Positions 17,472-27,471 are shown, numbered from the stretch's first letter. The stretch: 64,000 nucleotides of DNA from Wolbachia endosymbiont (group B) of Hofmannophila pseudospretella (GCF_964028515.1 NZ_OZ034788.1:744001-808000), one strand, 5' to 3'. Notes: generated from the sequence alone by a model not told the origin. Translations and numbers: made by a program.

Positions 17472-18674
17472 ATGTGCTTTAAAAAACTTATATCATTAGT
17501 AAGATTCAGAAAAAAAGAAGAGGAGCAATTGCCCAAGGTAATAATTTGGGAGAATGATTGCTTAGGCTATAAACAAGTTGCAAGTAAATTTAGTTCTATA
17601 ATCAAGACAATTGGTAAGTCTTTTTCTATTGTATCCTTAGAAGGATATGATAAATGGGGTAAGACGTTTTTTTTGAAAGAATGGGTAAAGGATCTAGAGC
17701 AGCAAAATGAAATTGCAGCTTATTACAGCGCATGGGATATTAGTGCTATAGATCAACCATTGCCTTCTTTTTTACATTTCCTGTTTGAGGATCTATTTGC
17801 ATCATACGAAGTAAAAAGAAGTGTTATACAGCAATTTAAAAACATAAACCAAGAACTATTTTCTCTCAATACATTAGGAAAGCTAATCAGTAAATCTCCA
17901 CTCGCTATGCTTTCAGTATTTCTCGATGCTGCAAAAGAGGCTGATAAGAAAGACATAGGTTTTGTCTTGGGTGAATTAAATCTTCTCCAAAGGAGAAAAG
18001 AGAACATTAGAGATTTTAAAATACAACTAGCAGATGTGGTTAACAAAATCAGAAAAGGTAAAAACATTTATATAATGGTTGATGATCTTGATGTATGCCG
18101 CCCTAAATTCATTGTTGATTTTTTAGAATCGATAAAGTACATGCTTGATGTAGAAGGATTGGTTTTCATTATCTCTGTTAGTCAAGATAAAAGTAACGTG
18201 CAAAGAGCAATCAGCACAATACTTGGACCAAATTTCAGCCTAAAATCTTTTACTGATCTCTCTTTGCATTTGCCAAAACAGCCAATAGAGAAATTTACAA
18301 GAAAGCTGTTTCAAAATATTGAATTGCCGAAAAAATCAAAGAGCTTAATTATAGATAGCTTTATATTTTATGCAGAAAGCTTCTCGTTATCATTAAAAGC
18401 AATACAATACTGCATAAAGAAAATAAAGCTATGTTATGCGAAAGCTGATCCAAATTTATTTACATTTTTAGTAATACTACAGTCAGTAAACACTAATTTG
18501 TATGAGGAATTATATTCATCACCTCAGAAAGCACTGGAGAAGATTGAGAGCGCTTTGATTCTAAACGATCAGGAAGAATGGGAAAAGCTTAAAACTTCTC
18601 TTGAGACTATTTTTAAAGAAAAAGAATCAAAGACTCACAAATCTTTGAAGCAAATAAGAGATATTATATTCTAG
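17472..18674 (+). CDS. KAP-family P-loop NTPase
   Basis: The 400-residue protein has a Walker A motif GYDKWGKT at residues 58-65 and a Walker B motif MVDDLDVC with DDLD at 204-207, the pattern typical of KAP NTPases of the STAND/AAA-related group. Known KAP proteins often associate with membranes, and some bacterial ones take part in phage exclusion. Here no clear transmembrane insert is visible between the two motifs. The substrate is unknown. The partner gene immediately upstream may be functionally linked. Confidence 0.78.
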   Translation: MCFKKLISLVRFRKKEEEQLPKVIIWENDCLGYKQVASKFSSIIKTIGKSFSIVSLEGYDKWGKTFFLKEWVKDLEQQNEIAAYYSAWDISAIDQPLPSFLHFLFEDLFASYEVKRSVIQQFKNINQELFSLNTLGKLISKSPLAMLSVFLDAAKEADKKDIGFVLGELNLLQRRKENIRDFKIQLADVVNKIRKGKNIYIMVDDLDVCRPKFIVDFLESIKYMLDVEGLVFIISVSQDKSNVQRAISTILGPNFSLKSFTDLSLHLPKQPIEKFTRKLFQNIELPKKSKSLIIDSFIFYAESFSLSLKAIQYCIKKIKLCYAKADPNLFTFLVILQSVNTNLYEELYSSPQKALEKIESALILNDQEEWEKLKTSLETIFKEKESKTHKSLKQIRDIIF

Positions 18675-18820
18675 CACTTTCTTTTTAATTTGCATGACAC
18701 AATGGTTGTGCTTATTCCAGTTTAGCATTGGAACCATAAGCTGGCTCACATAAATTTTAGCATACATGACCTTGAAAGATCGCGTTGCAATACTTAAATT
18801 ATTAGAATAGCAAGCTAATA

Positions 18821-20737
18821 ATGGAGCTCAAAATGCACAACATACAAGAAACTGAAAGTTTAAAATTTGACGCTGAAGTAGGCAAAGTACTAAATATAGT
18901 AATTCATTCACTTTATACCAATAAGGATATTTTCTTGCGTGAGTTAATATCAAATGCATCAGATGCATGTGATAAATTGCGCTATGAATCACAATTAAAT
19001 GCTGATTTATTAGATTCAAGTGATGAGTTGAAGATTACTATTAGCTCCAGTAAAGATAAGAATGAGCTGTATATAACCGACAATGGAATTGGAATGAACA
19101 GGCAAGATTTAATAGATAATCTTGGCACGATTGCAAGTTCTGGTACGCAAAAATTCTTGAATGCAATTAAGAATAATAAAGATTCGAGCCAAGCTGTAGA
19201 GCTGATTGGAAAATTTGGTGTTGGTTTTTATTCAAGCTTCATGGTTGCTTCAGAAGTTATAGTAGAATCAAGGAAAGCCGGAGAAGAAGAGTCTTGGGTA
19301 TGGAAATCTAAAGGAGATGGAGAATATTCAATCAGCAAATTAGATGGTCAAATCTCTCGTGGCACAAAAATTACGCTCATCATGCGTCCTGAAGAAAGCG
19401 AATTTTTAGACAAATTCCGTATTGAAAACATTGTTACTACTTACTCTGACCACATAAATTTTCCCGTTGAGTTTGTAAATGAAGAGGGAAAAAGTGAAAA
19501 ATTAAACAGCAAAGCTGCAATTTGGACTAAGCCAAAAAATGACGTTACTCAAGAAGAGCACAACGACTTCTTCCGCGGTGTTGCGCATGTAGGTGGTGAG
19601 CCTTGGATGATACTGCATAATAAAAATGAAGGTGCAATAGAATATACGAATTTGCTTTATGTTCCTTCTATCAAGCCTTATGATTTGTTTCATCCAGATA
19701 GACGCTGCTCTGTAAAGTTATATGTCAATAAAGTATTTATTACTGAAGATAATGTACAAATTATACCACAATACCTGCGTTTCTTGAAAGGTGTGGTTGA
19801 TTCACCAGATTTGCCTCTCAACATCAGCAGAGAAACACTGCAGAATAATCGCGTTGTTGAGCAGATTAGGAAATCCCTAACTAAACGCGCGGTATCAGAG
19901 CTCGGCAAAAAAGCAAAAGATAATTTAGAGGAATACACAAAATTCTGGGGCAATTTTGGTGCGGTGTTAAAAGAAGGTCTTTGCGAAGCTATGCCAACTG
20001 ATGAAAGAGAAGCATTGCTTTCCATTTGCAGATTTCATAGCACCAGTGATGATAAGCTAGTTAGTATTGATGATTATATAAGCAGAATGAAGCCTGAACA
20101 GGAACATATCTATTATCTCACAGGAAATAGTCTCGATTCAGTAAAAAACAGTCCACAACTTGAAGGATTTGTCAGTAAAGGATTGGAAGTGCTTCTATTT
20201 GTTGATCCAGTTGATGATTTCTGGACTAGCGTGATTCATGAATATAAAGATCAAAAATTTAAGTCCGTGACCCGTGCTGATGTTGATTTAGAAAAATTCT
20301 CTTCAGAAGAAGGTAAGAAAGATGAAGAAAATAAATCAGATGAAAACAAAAGCGAAGAAAACGCGGATTCTATACTCGAATACTTCACCAAAGTTCTTGG
20401 AAGCTTAGTAAAAAGTGTAAAGATCTCTAAGAAATTAACCGACAGTCCTGTGTGTCTAGCAGTTGATGAAGGAACTATGGATCTTCGTATGGAGCGTTTT
20501 TTACGTGAACAGAAGCAGCTAAATTACCGCACGCCAAAAGTACTTGAAATTAACATTAAGCATCCTTTGATAAGAAACATAATGGAATCTCACGCTGAAA
20601 ATGGTGAAAATCCAACACTTGGGGATATGATTTACTTATTGTTCTATCAAGCTTGTATAGTGGAAGGTGAAGAGATGGAAGACGTAAGTCTGTTTGCTAA
20701 AAGACTCAATAATTTGCTTGGCAAAATTTCTGTTTAA
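18821..20737 (+). CDS. htpG: Chaperone HtpG (Hsp90)
   Basis: ATP-dependent chaperone. The 638 residues are full length. The N-terminal GHKL ATPase has Glu41 and Asn45 in RELISNASDA, DNGIGMN at 87-93 and GKFGVGFYS. The middle domain has the conserved LPLNISRE motif. A charged linker rich in Glu, Lys and Asp lies near residue 505-520, and the C-terminal dimerisation domain is present. A second ATG at 18833 is a possible alternative start. It is followed by the tandem ankyrin genes, and its 3' end has been partly copied between them. Confidence 0.97.
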   Translation: MELKMHNIQETESLKFDAEVGKVLNIVIHSLYTNKDIFLRELISNASDACDKLRYESQLNADLLDSSDELKITISSSKDKNELYITDNGIGMNRQDLIDNLGTIASSGTQKFLNAIKNNKDSSQAVELIGKFGVGFYSSFMVASEVIVESRKAGEEESWVWKSKGDGEYSISKLDGQISRGTKITLIMRPEESEFLDKFRIENIVTTYSDHINFPVEFVNEEGKSEKLNSKAAIWTKPKNDVTQEEHNDFFRGVAHVGGEPWMILHNKNEGAIEYTNLLYVPSIKPYDLFHPDRRCSVKLYVNKVFITEDNVQIIPQYLRFLKGVVDSPDLPLNISRETLQNNRVVEQIRKSLTKRAVSELGKKAKDNLEEYTKFWGNFGAVLKEGLCEAMPTDEREALLSICRFHSTSDDKLVSIDDYISRMKPEQEHIYYLTGNSLDSVKNSPQLEGFVSKGLEVLLFVDPVDDFWTSVIHEYKDQKFKSVTRADVDLEKFSSEEGKKDEENKSDENKSEENADSILEYFTKVLGSLVKSVKISKKLTDSPVCLAVDEGTMDLRMERFLREQKQLNYRTPKVLEINIKHPLIRNIMESHAENGENPTLGDMIYLLFYQACIVEGEEMEDVSLFAKRLNNLLGKISV

Positions 20738-20776
20738 TGCTATAATGAACTTAGCTAATGGTCAGGGGGGTAAATC

Positions 20777-23700
20777 ATGGGTGGTTGGAATTTACTTGGT
20801 GGGCTCATGCCGCCAACAACAAATCATGCAGAAGAAAAAGAGCGTCGCCATTCCAGAGATTCAGGTGCTGAAGAAGAATTCGAAATTTTAGAACAAGAAG
20901 AAATTAAGGAGCATCGTCATTCTGGAGATTCAGGCAATTGTTCAGAGGTTGAGGAAGGACAAAATACTAACAGAGCAATTGAATTGGAATTTCAGCTAAC
21001 ACAATCTTTGCTAAGTCAAGTAAAGGCAAGTGAGAATAATAGGAATGCAAATTCTGGCAAGCAAGCACAACTTGATCTAGAAAGAATGGATTTTGCAATT
21101 AATGGGCAAACAATAAGTAAAGAGTATGTGCGCGAGTTATATTATCAGCACAACTACTTAATTTTAAATGAAAATTATCGCACATTTGCTAAACAAGTTT
21201 TCACAGGAATGTTTAAATATGCTGAAGCAGAAGTTCCAAATGATAATATACTAGAAGAATTAATTACTAATTGCAATCAGGCTGGTTATGAATTTGCAAT
21301 GTATAGCCACATTCATCCTATATTTAGTCAACATAGTCTAGTACCAACAATCCCTAAAAAAATAATAAGTCTTTATTGTAATAGTGCAGAATCTGTCAAT
21401 GTTGAGTATAGTGATACTATAGTTATAAAAAATTCAGATCGACTAGAACAATATGAATCTGATAGTAAGCTAGAGTTTACGCTTAAATCTCAGGATGGTA
21501 AAGTAGAGTATGAAAATGGTAAAGTAACACTTATCATTCCTGAACAATTAGAGAATTACAAAGCTGATGGCAAAAGTTTGTTAGATGAAATAAATAGGCA
21601 TTTCGAAGATGAGGATAATAGAATTACAGAGACTCTTGAGAAAAATATGAATGAAGGACCTAAGTCATTTTCTGCTGAAGATTTGTCTATTACTGAAAGT
21701 TCACCTGATAATAGTGAAGTAACAACTAGAGCAGTGGCTGATCCAGGCATTTTGGGTAACATTGTAAATGTATTTATAGGTGCTGCAGAAATTGGTACAG
21801 GAATAGCAACGGAATTATTGTGGCCTCAAGATCAAATTCGTGTAGAGCCAAGACGTAATGAGGAAGAATTTACTATTATTCCTAAAAATTTAACCTTTGA
21901 TGAATTGACAGATGTTATAAATAAAGCAAAAAATTATGGTGATTATGCAGATTTAGATAAAACTATAAATAATATAGAGGAAAGCGATAGATTTATTACT
22001 GATTTGAATTGTGGTAATTTGAAGGATTTTTGCTCTCAACAGCTTAATTTGACTGATCATACGCACAATGTGCTGTTGAATAATAGTTATGATGAAACAA
22101 ATGGTTATTATAATTATTCAGTAAAAGAGCTTTCACTACTAGCCATTGCAGCTAATGATACGCTTGTGGAAAGATATGCAAAAACGCATAAAAGTATATT
22201 ATTTACGCAAGATGAAGGTCTCGATAGGCTACTTATTGGTGTTGGTGGACAGCGCTATACTAAGCTTTTATTAGAAGATTTGGAAAAAAATCGAAGTACT
22301 ATTCTACCTTGGAATAGCATATGTGAAAAACTTCGAAGGGCGTTGTCTATTCGTAATCAAGAATGCGTGAAAGCGGTATTAGATAAATTTAAAGATACTG
22401 AAGCCAGGTCTAGAGTTTCTGATATGTCAGAAAAATTTTTGCACTATGCTATACAACAAGATTTTATAGATGTAGCAAAGACTATTATTAATCATAAAAT
22501 TGCTGATATTAATAGTATAGACAATTCAGGGCATGCACCTTTGCATTGGGCTGTGGCACGTAATAATTTAGAATTAATGGGCTTGCTTATTGGAAATGGC
22601 GCTGAAATTGATATTCAAGATGAGAGGCATGGCAGAACAGCTTTACATTGGGCTGCTTACCATGATAAATTTGAAATAGTAAAATTACTTGTAAACAAGG
22701 GAGCTGATCGGAACATTAAAGATAGAGATGGCAAAACAGCTTTAGATCTGGTAGGAACGAAAAGTTTATATTTGGTAAGGGAAGAAAACAGGGAAAAATC
22801 TTCTAGTGAATCAAAAATCACAAAATTTCTTGAAGGTTTAGATGATAAAACACCTTTGCATTTAAATATTAAAAAAGATCCAGAATCCAAAAACATTGAT
22901 AATCAACGGCCACAAAGGAGTATTGTTGATAAAGAAGAAAATATTATGAATAATAAAAAGGTTTCAATAGAAGAAACTATAGATAATAATAATTATAGGA
23001 GGGGTAAAATGCCTAAAAATATAGAAGAGAAATTGTCTAATGCTATCTTCGCTCTTAATTATGAAGAAGTAATGTCTTTAGTGGAAAAGGTAAGGAAAGA
23101 GGACGATAGTGTAGACACAAAGCAAATCTTGAATAAAGCCTTAGAAGACGCTAATAAGACGGAAGTTGGTAAGAAAGATAAACTATCTCAAAGCAAGCTC
23201 GCAAAAATTAAAATATTTCTTGAAAAAGAGTTCGAGCATGTTGCTGCATTATCAGTGAGTGGTAATATAGCTGCTACTGCAAGTAGCCAAGAAATTCCTG
23301 TAGTGGAGCGTAAAGAAAGCGAGCCGGATTCACCATCACTGAGTTCTGAAGATGATGATTTTTCTAAACTTGAAAGTGACGATTCTGCTAGAATTTCTTC
23401 AGATCCTCCTTCGTTTGATATTATTTCTGAAACAGAAGTACCTGAAACTGCAGCAGAAATGCCTTCAATGGTCACTGAGGAAAAGTCTGATGATCTAAAT
23501 GACGAAAAAGATAATCAGAATTTGACAATACCTACAGCTGTAGATGAGGGTATATCGCCTATTCCCGAAAGTCAATGTGGTACTGCACACAATGAAGAAG
23601 ATTTTACTGTTCCATCTCAATCATCATCATTAGGTTTTGCAAATGAAAGTGTTAATACCGTAATATCAATTGATAATAACAGAGAAAAGCAAACTTCTAA

Positions 23701-24055
23701 TAAACCCGCCAAGTGTGTAGAACAAGTTGCTAACGAAAATATACAACTAAAATCAGTAGCTAATAAGCAAGCTAGTAATAGCAACAAAATTTACACAAAA
23801 GAGAATAGCGTTAAATGGCCTACTGTGGCTACATGGATGTTTGCAGTAACTGGAATACTTGCATTAGCTGCTGCACCAGCTGCATATTTTGCTCTCGGTA
23901 CTAGTCTGCTAGTAGCAGGAGTAGCAGCAGGTATTGGAGCTTTCTGTATAGTTGCTGCTATAGCTGTACATTATTATAATAAGGCACCTTCAGGTCCACT
24001 TAAAGGATCAGATGTTGAGGAGATTGTTCGTAACGCTGCTGTAGGAGCAAGTTAA
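20777..24055 (+). CDS. Large ankyrin-repeat protein A (tandem paralogue 1)
   Basis: The 1092-residue protein begins with a charged segment carrying DSG motifs (RDSGAEE and DSGNCS), followed by a domain shared with the next gene (SLLSQVKA...EVPNDN...TNCNQAGYEF). About three ankyrin repeats lie near residues 553-660 (APLHWAVARNNLELM, TALHWAAYHDKFEIV). A long acidic Ser-rich region and two terminal hydrophobic helices (about 1018-1070) follow. It has a G-rich ribosome site. The architecture matches the effector-like ankyrin proteins of Wolbachia; no target is identifiable. It is 39 bases after htpG. Confidence 0.88.
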   Translation: MGGWNLLGGLMPPTTNHAEEKERRHSRDSGAEEEFEILEQEEIKEHRHSGDSGNCSEVEEGQNTNRAIELEFQLTQSLLSQVKASENNRNANSGKQAQLDLERMDFAINGQTISKEYVRELYYQHNYLILNENYRTFAKQVFTGMFKYAEAEVPNDNILEELITNCNQAGYEFAMYSHIHPIFSQHSLVPTIPKKIISLYCNSAESVNVEYSDTIVIKNSDRLEQYESDSKLEFTLKSQDGKVEYENGKVTLIIPEQLENYKADGKSLLDEINRHFEDEDNRITETLEKNMNEGPKSFSAEDLSITESSPDNSEVTTRAVADPGILGNIVNVFIGAAEIGTGIATELLWPQDQIRVEPRRNEEEFTIIPKNLTFDELTDVINKAKNYGDYADLDKTINNIEESDRFITDLNCGNLKDFCSQQLNLTDHTHNVLLNNSYDETNGYYNYSVKELSLLAIAANDTLVERYAKTHKSILFTQDEGLDRLLIGVGGQRYTKLLLEDLEKNRSTILPWNSICEKLRRALSIRNQECVKAVLDKFKDTEARSRVSDMSEKFLHYAIQQDFIDVAKTIINHKIADINSIDNSGHAPLHWAVARNNLELMGLLIGNGAEIDIQDERHGRTALHWAAYHDKFEIVKLLVNKGADRNIKDRDGKTALDLVGTKSLYLVREENREKSSSESKITKFLEGLDDKTPLHLNIKKDPESKNIDNQRPQRSIVDKEENIMNNKKVSIEETIDNNNYRRGKMPKNIEEKLSNAIFALNYEEVMSLVEKVRKEDDSVDTKQILNKALEDANKTEVGKKDKLSQSKLAKIKIFLEKEFEHVAALSVSGNIAATASSQEIPVVERKESEPDSPSLSSEDDDFSKLESDDSARISSDPPSFDIISETEVPETAAEMPSMVTEEKSDDLNDEKDNQNLTIPTAVDEGISPIPESQCGTAHNEEDFTVPSQSSSLGFANESVNTVISIDNNREKQTSNKPAKCVEQVANENIQLKSVANKQASNSNKIYTKENSVKWPTVATWMFAVTGILALAAAPAAYFALGTSLLVAGVAAGIGAFCIVAAIAVHYYNKAPSGPLKGSDVEEIVRNAAVGAS

Positions 24056-24058
24056 GAA

Positions 24059-24132
24059 ATAGTAGTCTATCATTTAATAATTTATTATAATTGTATTGAT
24101 TATTAATAGATAAGAACTTGGTAGACTACGAA
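24059..24132. repeat. 74-base flanking repeat, copy 1 (hemA 5' copy)
   Basis: Identical at 73 of 74 positions to 26047-26120. It has inverted arms GTAGTCTATCA and TGGTAGACTAC and inner arms TTAATAAT and ATTATTAA, so it can form a hairpin. Its right end duplicates the first codons of hemA (TTGGTAGACTACGAA). It lies directly after ankyrin gene A. Confidence 0.85.
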
Positions 24133-24205
24133 GAGATGCTTGCTAAGTTGACAAAATTGCCATTTAATGCTACACTTAGCTTAGCTACTAATTAGGAGGA
24201 AAAAC

Positions 24206-26041
24206 ATGTTAGGTTCAGATTTTGTATCACAGAAATCAAACAAAATTTTAAAGAAATCAGATTCTAGGGATTCTGGCACTGAAGAAGGGTTTGAAATTTT
24301 AGAACGAGAGGAAAAAGGGCGCCGTCGTTCTGAGGATTCAGGTAATGAAAGTCAAGAGGAATCTGGCGTTAATAATTCTGATACTAAATCTAGTGCAGTA
24401 ACTACGTTAGAATTTCAGCTAACACAATCTCTGCTGGGTCAAGTAAAGGCAAATGAGAATAATGAAGATGTAAAGTCTGGTAACACAGCTTATCAAGACC
24501 TATATAGAACGGATTTTTTTGTAATCAATGATCGCACTATAGATAATAGTTTCATTAAAGGGTTATATGATAAATATAATGAGGGAGATGATAAACGTCT
24601 GTTTGCAAAGTATGTTTTTACGGAAATTTTTAAACATGCTAAAGCAGAGGTTCCGAATGATTCCCTCATAGAGGAATTAACCACAAGTTGTAATCAAGCG
24701 GGGTATATGGCTTTCCTTGCTATCCGAATATATAGTATATTAATAAAATATCAGGTACTTTCTAGCGATTCTTACAAAAAGATCATGTACATCGATTGTT
24801 CTGATGAGAATTATGTACGCATTAACTATAAGTCATCAATGGTGGCACGCAATTCTGATGAGCCAGAGAAGGAGATATGTGAATTAGACAGTTTACTTAG
24901 ATTCACACTTAAATTTCATAATGGTGAAGTAGAGTATGAAAATGGTAAAGTAACACTTATCATTCCTGAGGAATTAAAAGCTGGTAGGGAAAGTTTACTA
25001 GACGATATTAATGAACGTTTCACAGATTATGATAATGATGGATTTATTCGTTTACACGTTGCAGCACAAAAAGGTGATGTTGAGCTTGGCAGGCGTTTAC
25101 TAGAATGTGGTGCAAATATTGAGATTAAATCAAAAACAAAAGTAGGTGGTGACACTGCACTTCATTTAGCTGCTAGAAATGGTCGTAAAGATTTTGTGAA
25201 GCTTTTACTTGATAGCGGTGCAAATGTTAACTCAGTGAGCAGTACAGGCAGCAGAGTAACTCCTTTACATGAAGCAGCATATAGTGGACATTTAGATGTT
25301 GCGGAATTGCTAATAGAGCGTGGTGCAACAGTTGATGCTAAAGAACGATATAATCTTACTCCTTTGATGTATGCTTCTGCAGAAGGTAATTCGGCAATGG
25401 TGGAATTACTTTTAAAAAAAAAGGCAGATCTTTATTTACAACATCATAATGGTGAAACTGCATTGCACTTAGCTGCTAATAATGGTCATTCTGATGTAGT
25501 TGCCATCTTAATAAGTGCAGCAGAAGATAAAGAAAGGTATGTTAATATGCAAAGCAATAATATTGGTACTGCGTTGCATGTTATAGCTTATAATCGAAAA
25601 ATAAATGAAGGGCATAAAAAATCTGCAAAATTGCTAATAGACAATGGTACAAGCCCGTATTTAGAAAACGATCCAATTATTAATAAACCATTAGATACTC
25701 TTTTGAAAGGAAGCTCTTTAGATATGGCAAAAAAACGAGGAAATAAGGGATTTTTGGAATTTACGTCATCTTTAGGCTATTCAGCAACCGTACCAAGCAA
25801 TTCAAAGAATGATCCACAAAACACAAAAAAGTATGTCGTAGCTGCTTCTGCACTTGCAATAACTGGTATTGCCTTAGGAGGAGCTGTTGCAGTTTACTTG
25901 GAAATGTTAGCAATAGGAATAGCAGTTGCAGTTTGTTGTCTTATTGCAGCTACAATTACGTACTGCCATAGGCCTAAAAGCTTAGTTGAGGATAATCAGG
26001 TCAAAAAGGTTATGCAGACAGAAGAATATCCGTCTAAGTAA
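24206..26041 (+). CDS. Ankyrin-repeat protein B (tandem paralogue 2)
   Basis: The 611-residue protein is a shorter paralogue of the preceding gene: the N-terminal DSG-containing segment (RDSGTEEGFEILE, DSGNES) and the following domain align well. Six ankyrin repeats follow at about residues 272-500 (TALHLAARNGRKDFV, TPLHEAAYSGHLDVA, TALHLAANNGHSDVV and others), then a terminal hydrophobic pair at about 545-590. A strong AGGAGG ribosome site is present. The region upstream copies the htpG 3' end, and the region downstream repeats the 74-base element, marking a tandem duplication. Confidence 0.9.
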   Translation: MLGSDFVSQKSNKILKKSDSRDSGTEEGFEILEREEKGRRRSEDSGNESQEESGVNNSDTKSSAVTTLEFQLTQSLLGQVKANENNEDVKSGNTAYQDLYRTDFFVINDRTIDNSFIKGLYDKYNEGDDKRLFAKYVFTEIFKHAKAEVPNDSLIEELTTSCNQAGYMAFLAIRIYSILIKYQVLSSDSYKKIMYIDCSDENYVRINYKSSMVARNSDEPEKEICELDSLLRFTLKFHNGEVEYENGKVTLIIPEELKAGRESLLDDINERFTDYDNDGFIRLHVAAQKGDVELGRRLLECGANIEIKSKTKVGGDTALHLAARNGRKDFVKLLLDSGANVNSVSSTGSRVTPLHEAAYSGHLDVAELLIERGATVDAKERYNLTPLMYASAEGNSAMVELLLKKKADLYLQHHNGETALHLAANNGHSDVVAILISAAEDKERYVNMQSNNIGTALHVIAYNRKINEGHKKSAKLLIDNGTSPYLENDPIINKPLDTLLKGSSLDMAKKRGNKGFLEFTSSLGYSATVPSNSKNDPQNTKKYVVAASALAITGIALGGAVAVYLEMLAIGIAVAVCCLIAATITYCHRPKSLVEDNQVKKVMQTEEYPSK

Positions 26042-26046
26042 TAAAT

Positions 26047-26120
26047 ATAGTAGTCTATCACTTAATAATTTATTATAATTGTATTGATTATTAATAGATA
26101 AGAACTTGGTAGACTACGAA
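26047..26120. repeat. 74-base flanking repeat, copy 2 (overlaps hemA start)
   Basis: Second copy of the 24059-24132 element. It runs through the TTG start codon and the first five codons of hemA. The hairpin-forming arms could act on the hemA leader as well as mark the duplication endpoint. Confidence 0.85.
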
Positions 26121-27302
26121 AAGATATTTTCAAGTAAAATCAAAGATATAAAAGAAGAAGGGCGCTATCGTGAATTCACACATTTTGCATCATTACCTGG
26201 CAAACTTCCCTATATTATGGATTATGAAAGAAATAGAGAGGTTATTGTCTGGTGCAGTAATAATTATCTGGGAATGTCACAAAACGATAGTGTCATTGCT
26301 GCGATTCAAAATTCATCTGTTGGTGCTGGAGGAACAAGAAATATATCAGGTACAACAAAAGAAGTTGTTGAGCTCGAGAAGTCTTTGGCTGACTTGCATC
26401 AAAAAGAAGCTGCTTTAACTTTTGCTTGTGGCTACCTTGCCAACCAAACTACGCTTAGCACTTTGTCGTCTGTTATTCCGGGTGTGGTAATTTTTTCAGA
26501 TGAGAAAAATCATTCTTCAATGATAGAAGGTATAAAATCAGGAAAAAGACCGAAGCACATATTTAGGCATAATGATGTTGATCACTTAGAGCAGTTGCTA
26601 AAGTCTATAGATATAAAAACGCCGAAAATAATAGCACTTGAATCTGTATACTCAATGGATGGTGATGTAGCACCGCTTGAAGCGATATGTGATCTAGCAG
26701 ATCAGTATAATGCAATTACCTATTTGGATGAGGTACACGCAGTTGGTATGTATGGACCGCGCGGTGGCGGAATTGCAGAAAGAGAAGGTTTGATGGATAG
26801 AATAACTGTTATTCAGGGTACATTATCAAAGGCTTTTGGAGTGATGGGTGGGTATATAGCATCTTCAAAGAACTTGGTAGATGTAATAAGAAGTTCCGCT
26901 CCAGGATTTATTTTTACCACTGCAATGTCACCCGTTTTAGCAGCAGCAGCAAAGGCAAGCGTTGAACATTTAAAATCAAGCAATGTTGAAAGAGAGAAGC
27001 AAAAGCAGGCTGCCCAAAAAGTAAAAGACTCACTGAGAAATGCAGGAGTGGATTTTATGCAAACAGAAACTCATATAATTCCAATCATAATTGGTAACCC
27101 CGAGTTATCTAAAAAAGCATCAAAATTGTTATTTGATGAGTATGGAATATATGTACAACATATAAATTACCCAACAGTTTCAAAGGGGACTGAGCGCTTC
27201 CGTATTACCCCTACGCCTTACCATACAAATGAAATGATAGAGAATTTAACAGAGTCTCTTGTAAAAGTTTTTGAGAAATTATCTGTTTGTGTCTGTTGTT
27301 GA
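26106..27302 (+). CDS. hemA: 5-aminolevulinate synthase
   Basis: Condenses glycine and succinyl-CoA into 5-aminolevulinate, the alphaproteobacterial entry to haem synthesis. The 398-residue protein is a PLP enzyme of the alpha-oxoamine synthase family, with Lys242 in GTLSKAFG as the PLP lysine, plus CSNNYLGM, GTRNISGT and YLDEVHAVG. The start must be TTG at 26106, because no ATG precedes residue 38 (26217) in frame. The start lies inside a 74-base repeat. Confidence 0.95.
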   Translation: MVDYEKIFSSKIKDIKEEGRYREFTHFASLPGKLPYIMDYERNREVIVWCSNNYLGMSQNDSVIAAIQNSSVGAGGTRNISGTTKEVVELEKSLADLHQKEAALTFACGYLANQTTLSTLSSVIPGVVIFSDEKNHSSMIEGIKSGKRPKHIFRHNDVDHLEQLLKSIDIKTPKIIALESVYSMDGDVAPLEAICDLADQYNAITYLDEVHAVGMYGPRGGGIAEREGLMDRITVIQGTLSKAFGVMGGYIASSKNLVDVIRSSAPGFIFTTAMSPVLAAAAKASVEHLKSSNVEREKQKQAAQKVKDSLRNAGVDFMQTETHIIPIIIGNPELSKKASKLLFDEYGIYVQHINYPTVSKGTERFRITPTPYHTNEMIENLTESLVKVFEKLSVCVCC

Positions 27303-27374
27303 GTTTAAAGTTGCCAAGAATAAGGTATCTATTTAAAAGCATGGTTAATGTACAAAATCAGTGCTTTATTTCTT

Positions 27375-27471
27375 GTCATGAAAGTAGCTGACACTGGGTA
27401 TCCAACTAAATTGGTAAACACTTTACAACGTTTTTTGTGCAAAAGGACTAGATGCCATTGTCACACACTGA
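27375..27471. repeat. Palindromic repeat, longer-loop family
   Basis: Contains GTAGCTGACACTGGGTATCC, a spacer with TTGGTAAACACTTTACAACG and a degenerate right arm. The same unit is at 62717-62820 with better-preserved arms. The gap 27303-27590 holds only this and a 25-base segment at 27500-27524 that is repeated in inverse orientation at 63161-63185. Confidence 0.7.

Noticed and set aside
18675..18820. Possible RNA gene in the gap before htpG
   Set aside because: No tRNA-like arms or clear hairpin; only AT-rich promoter-type sequence is visible.
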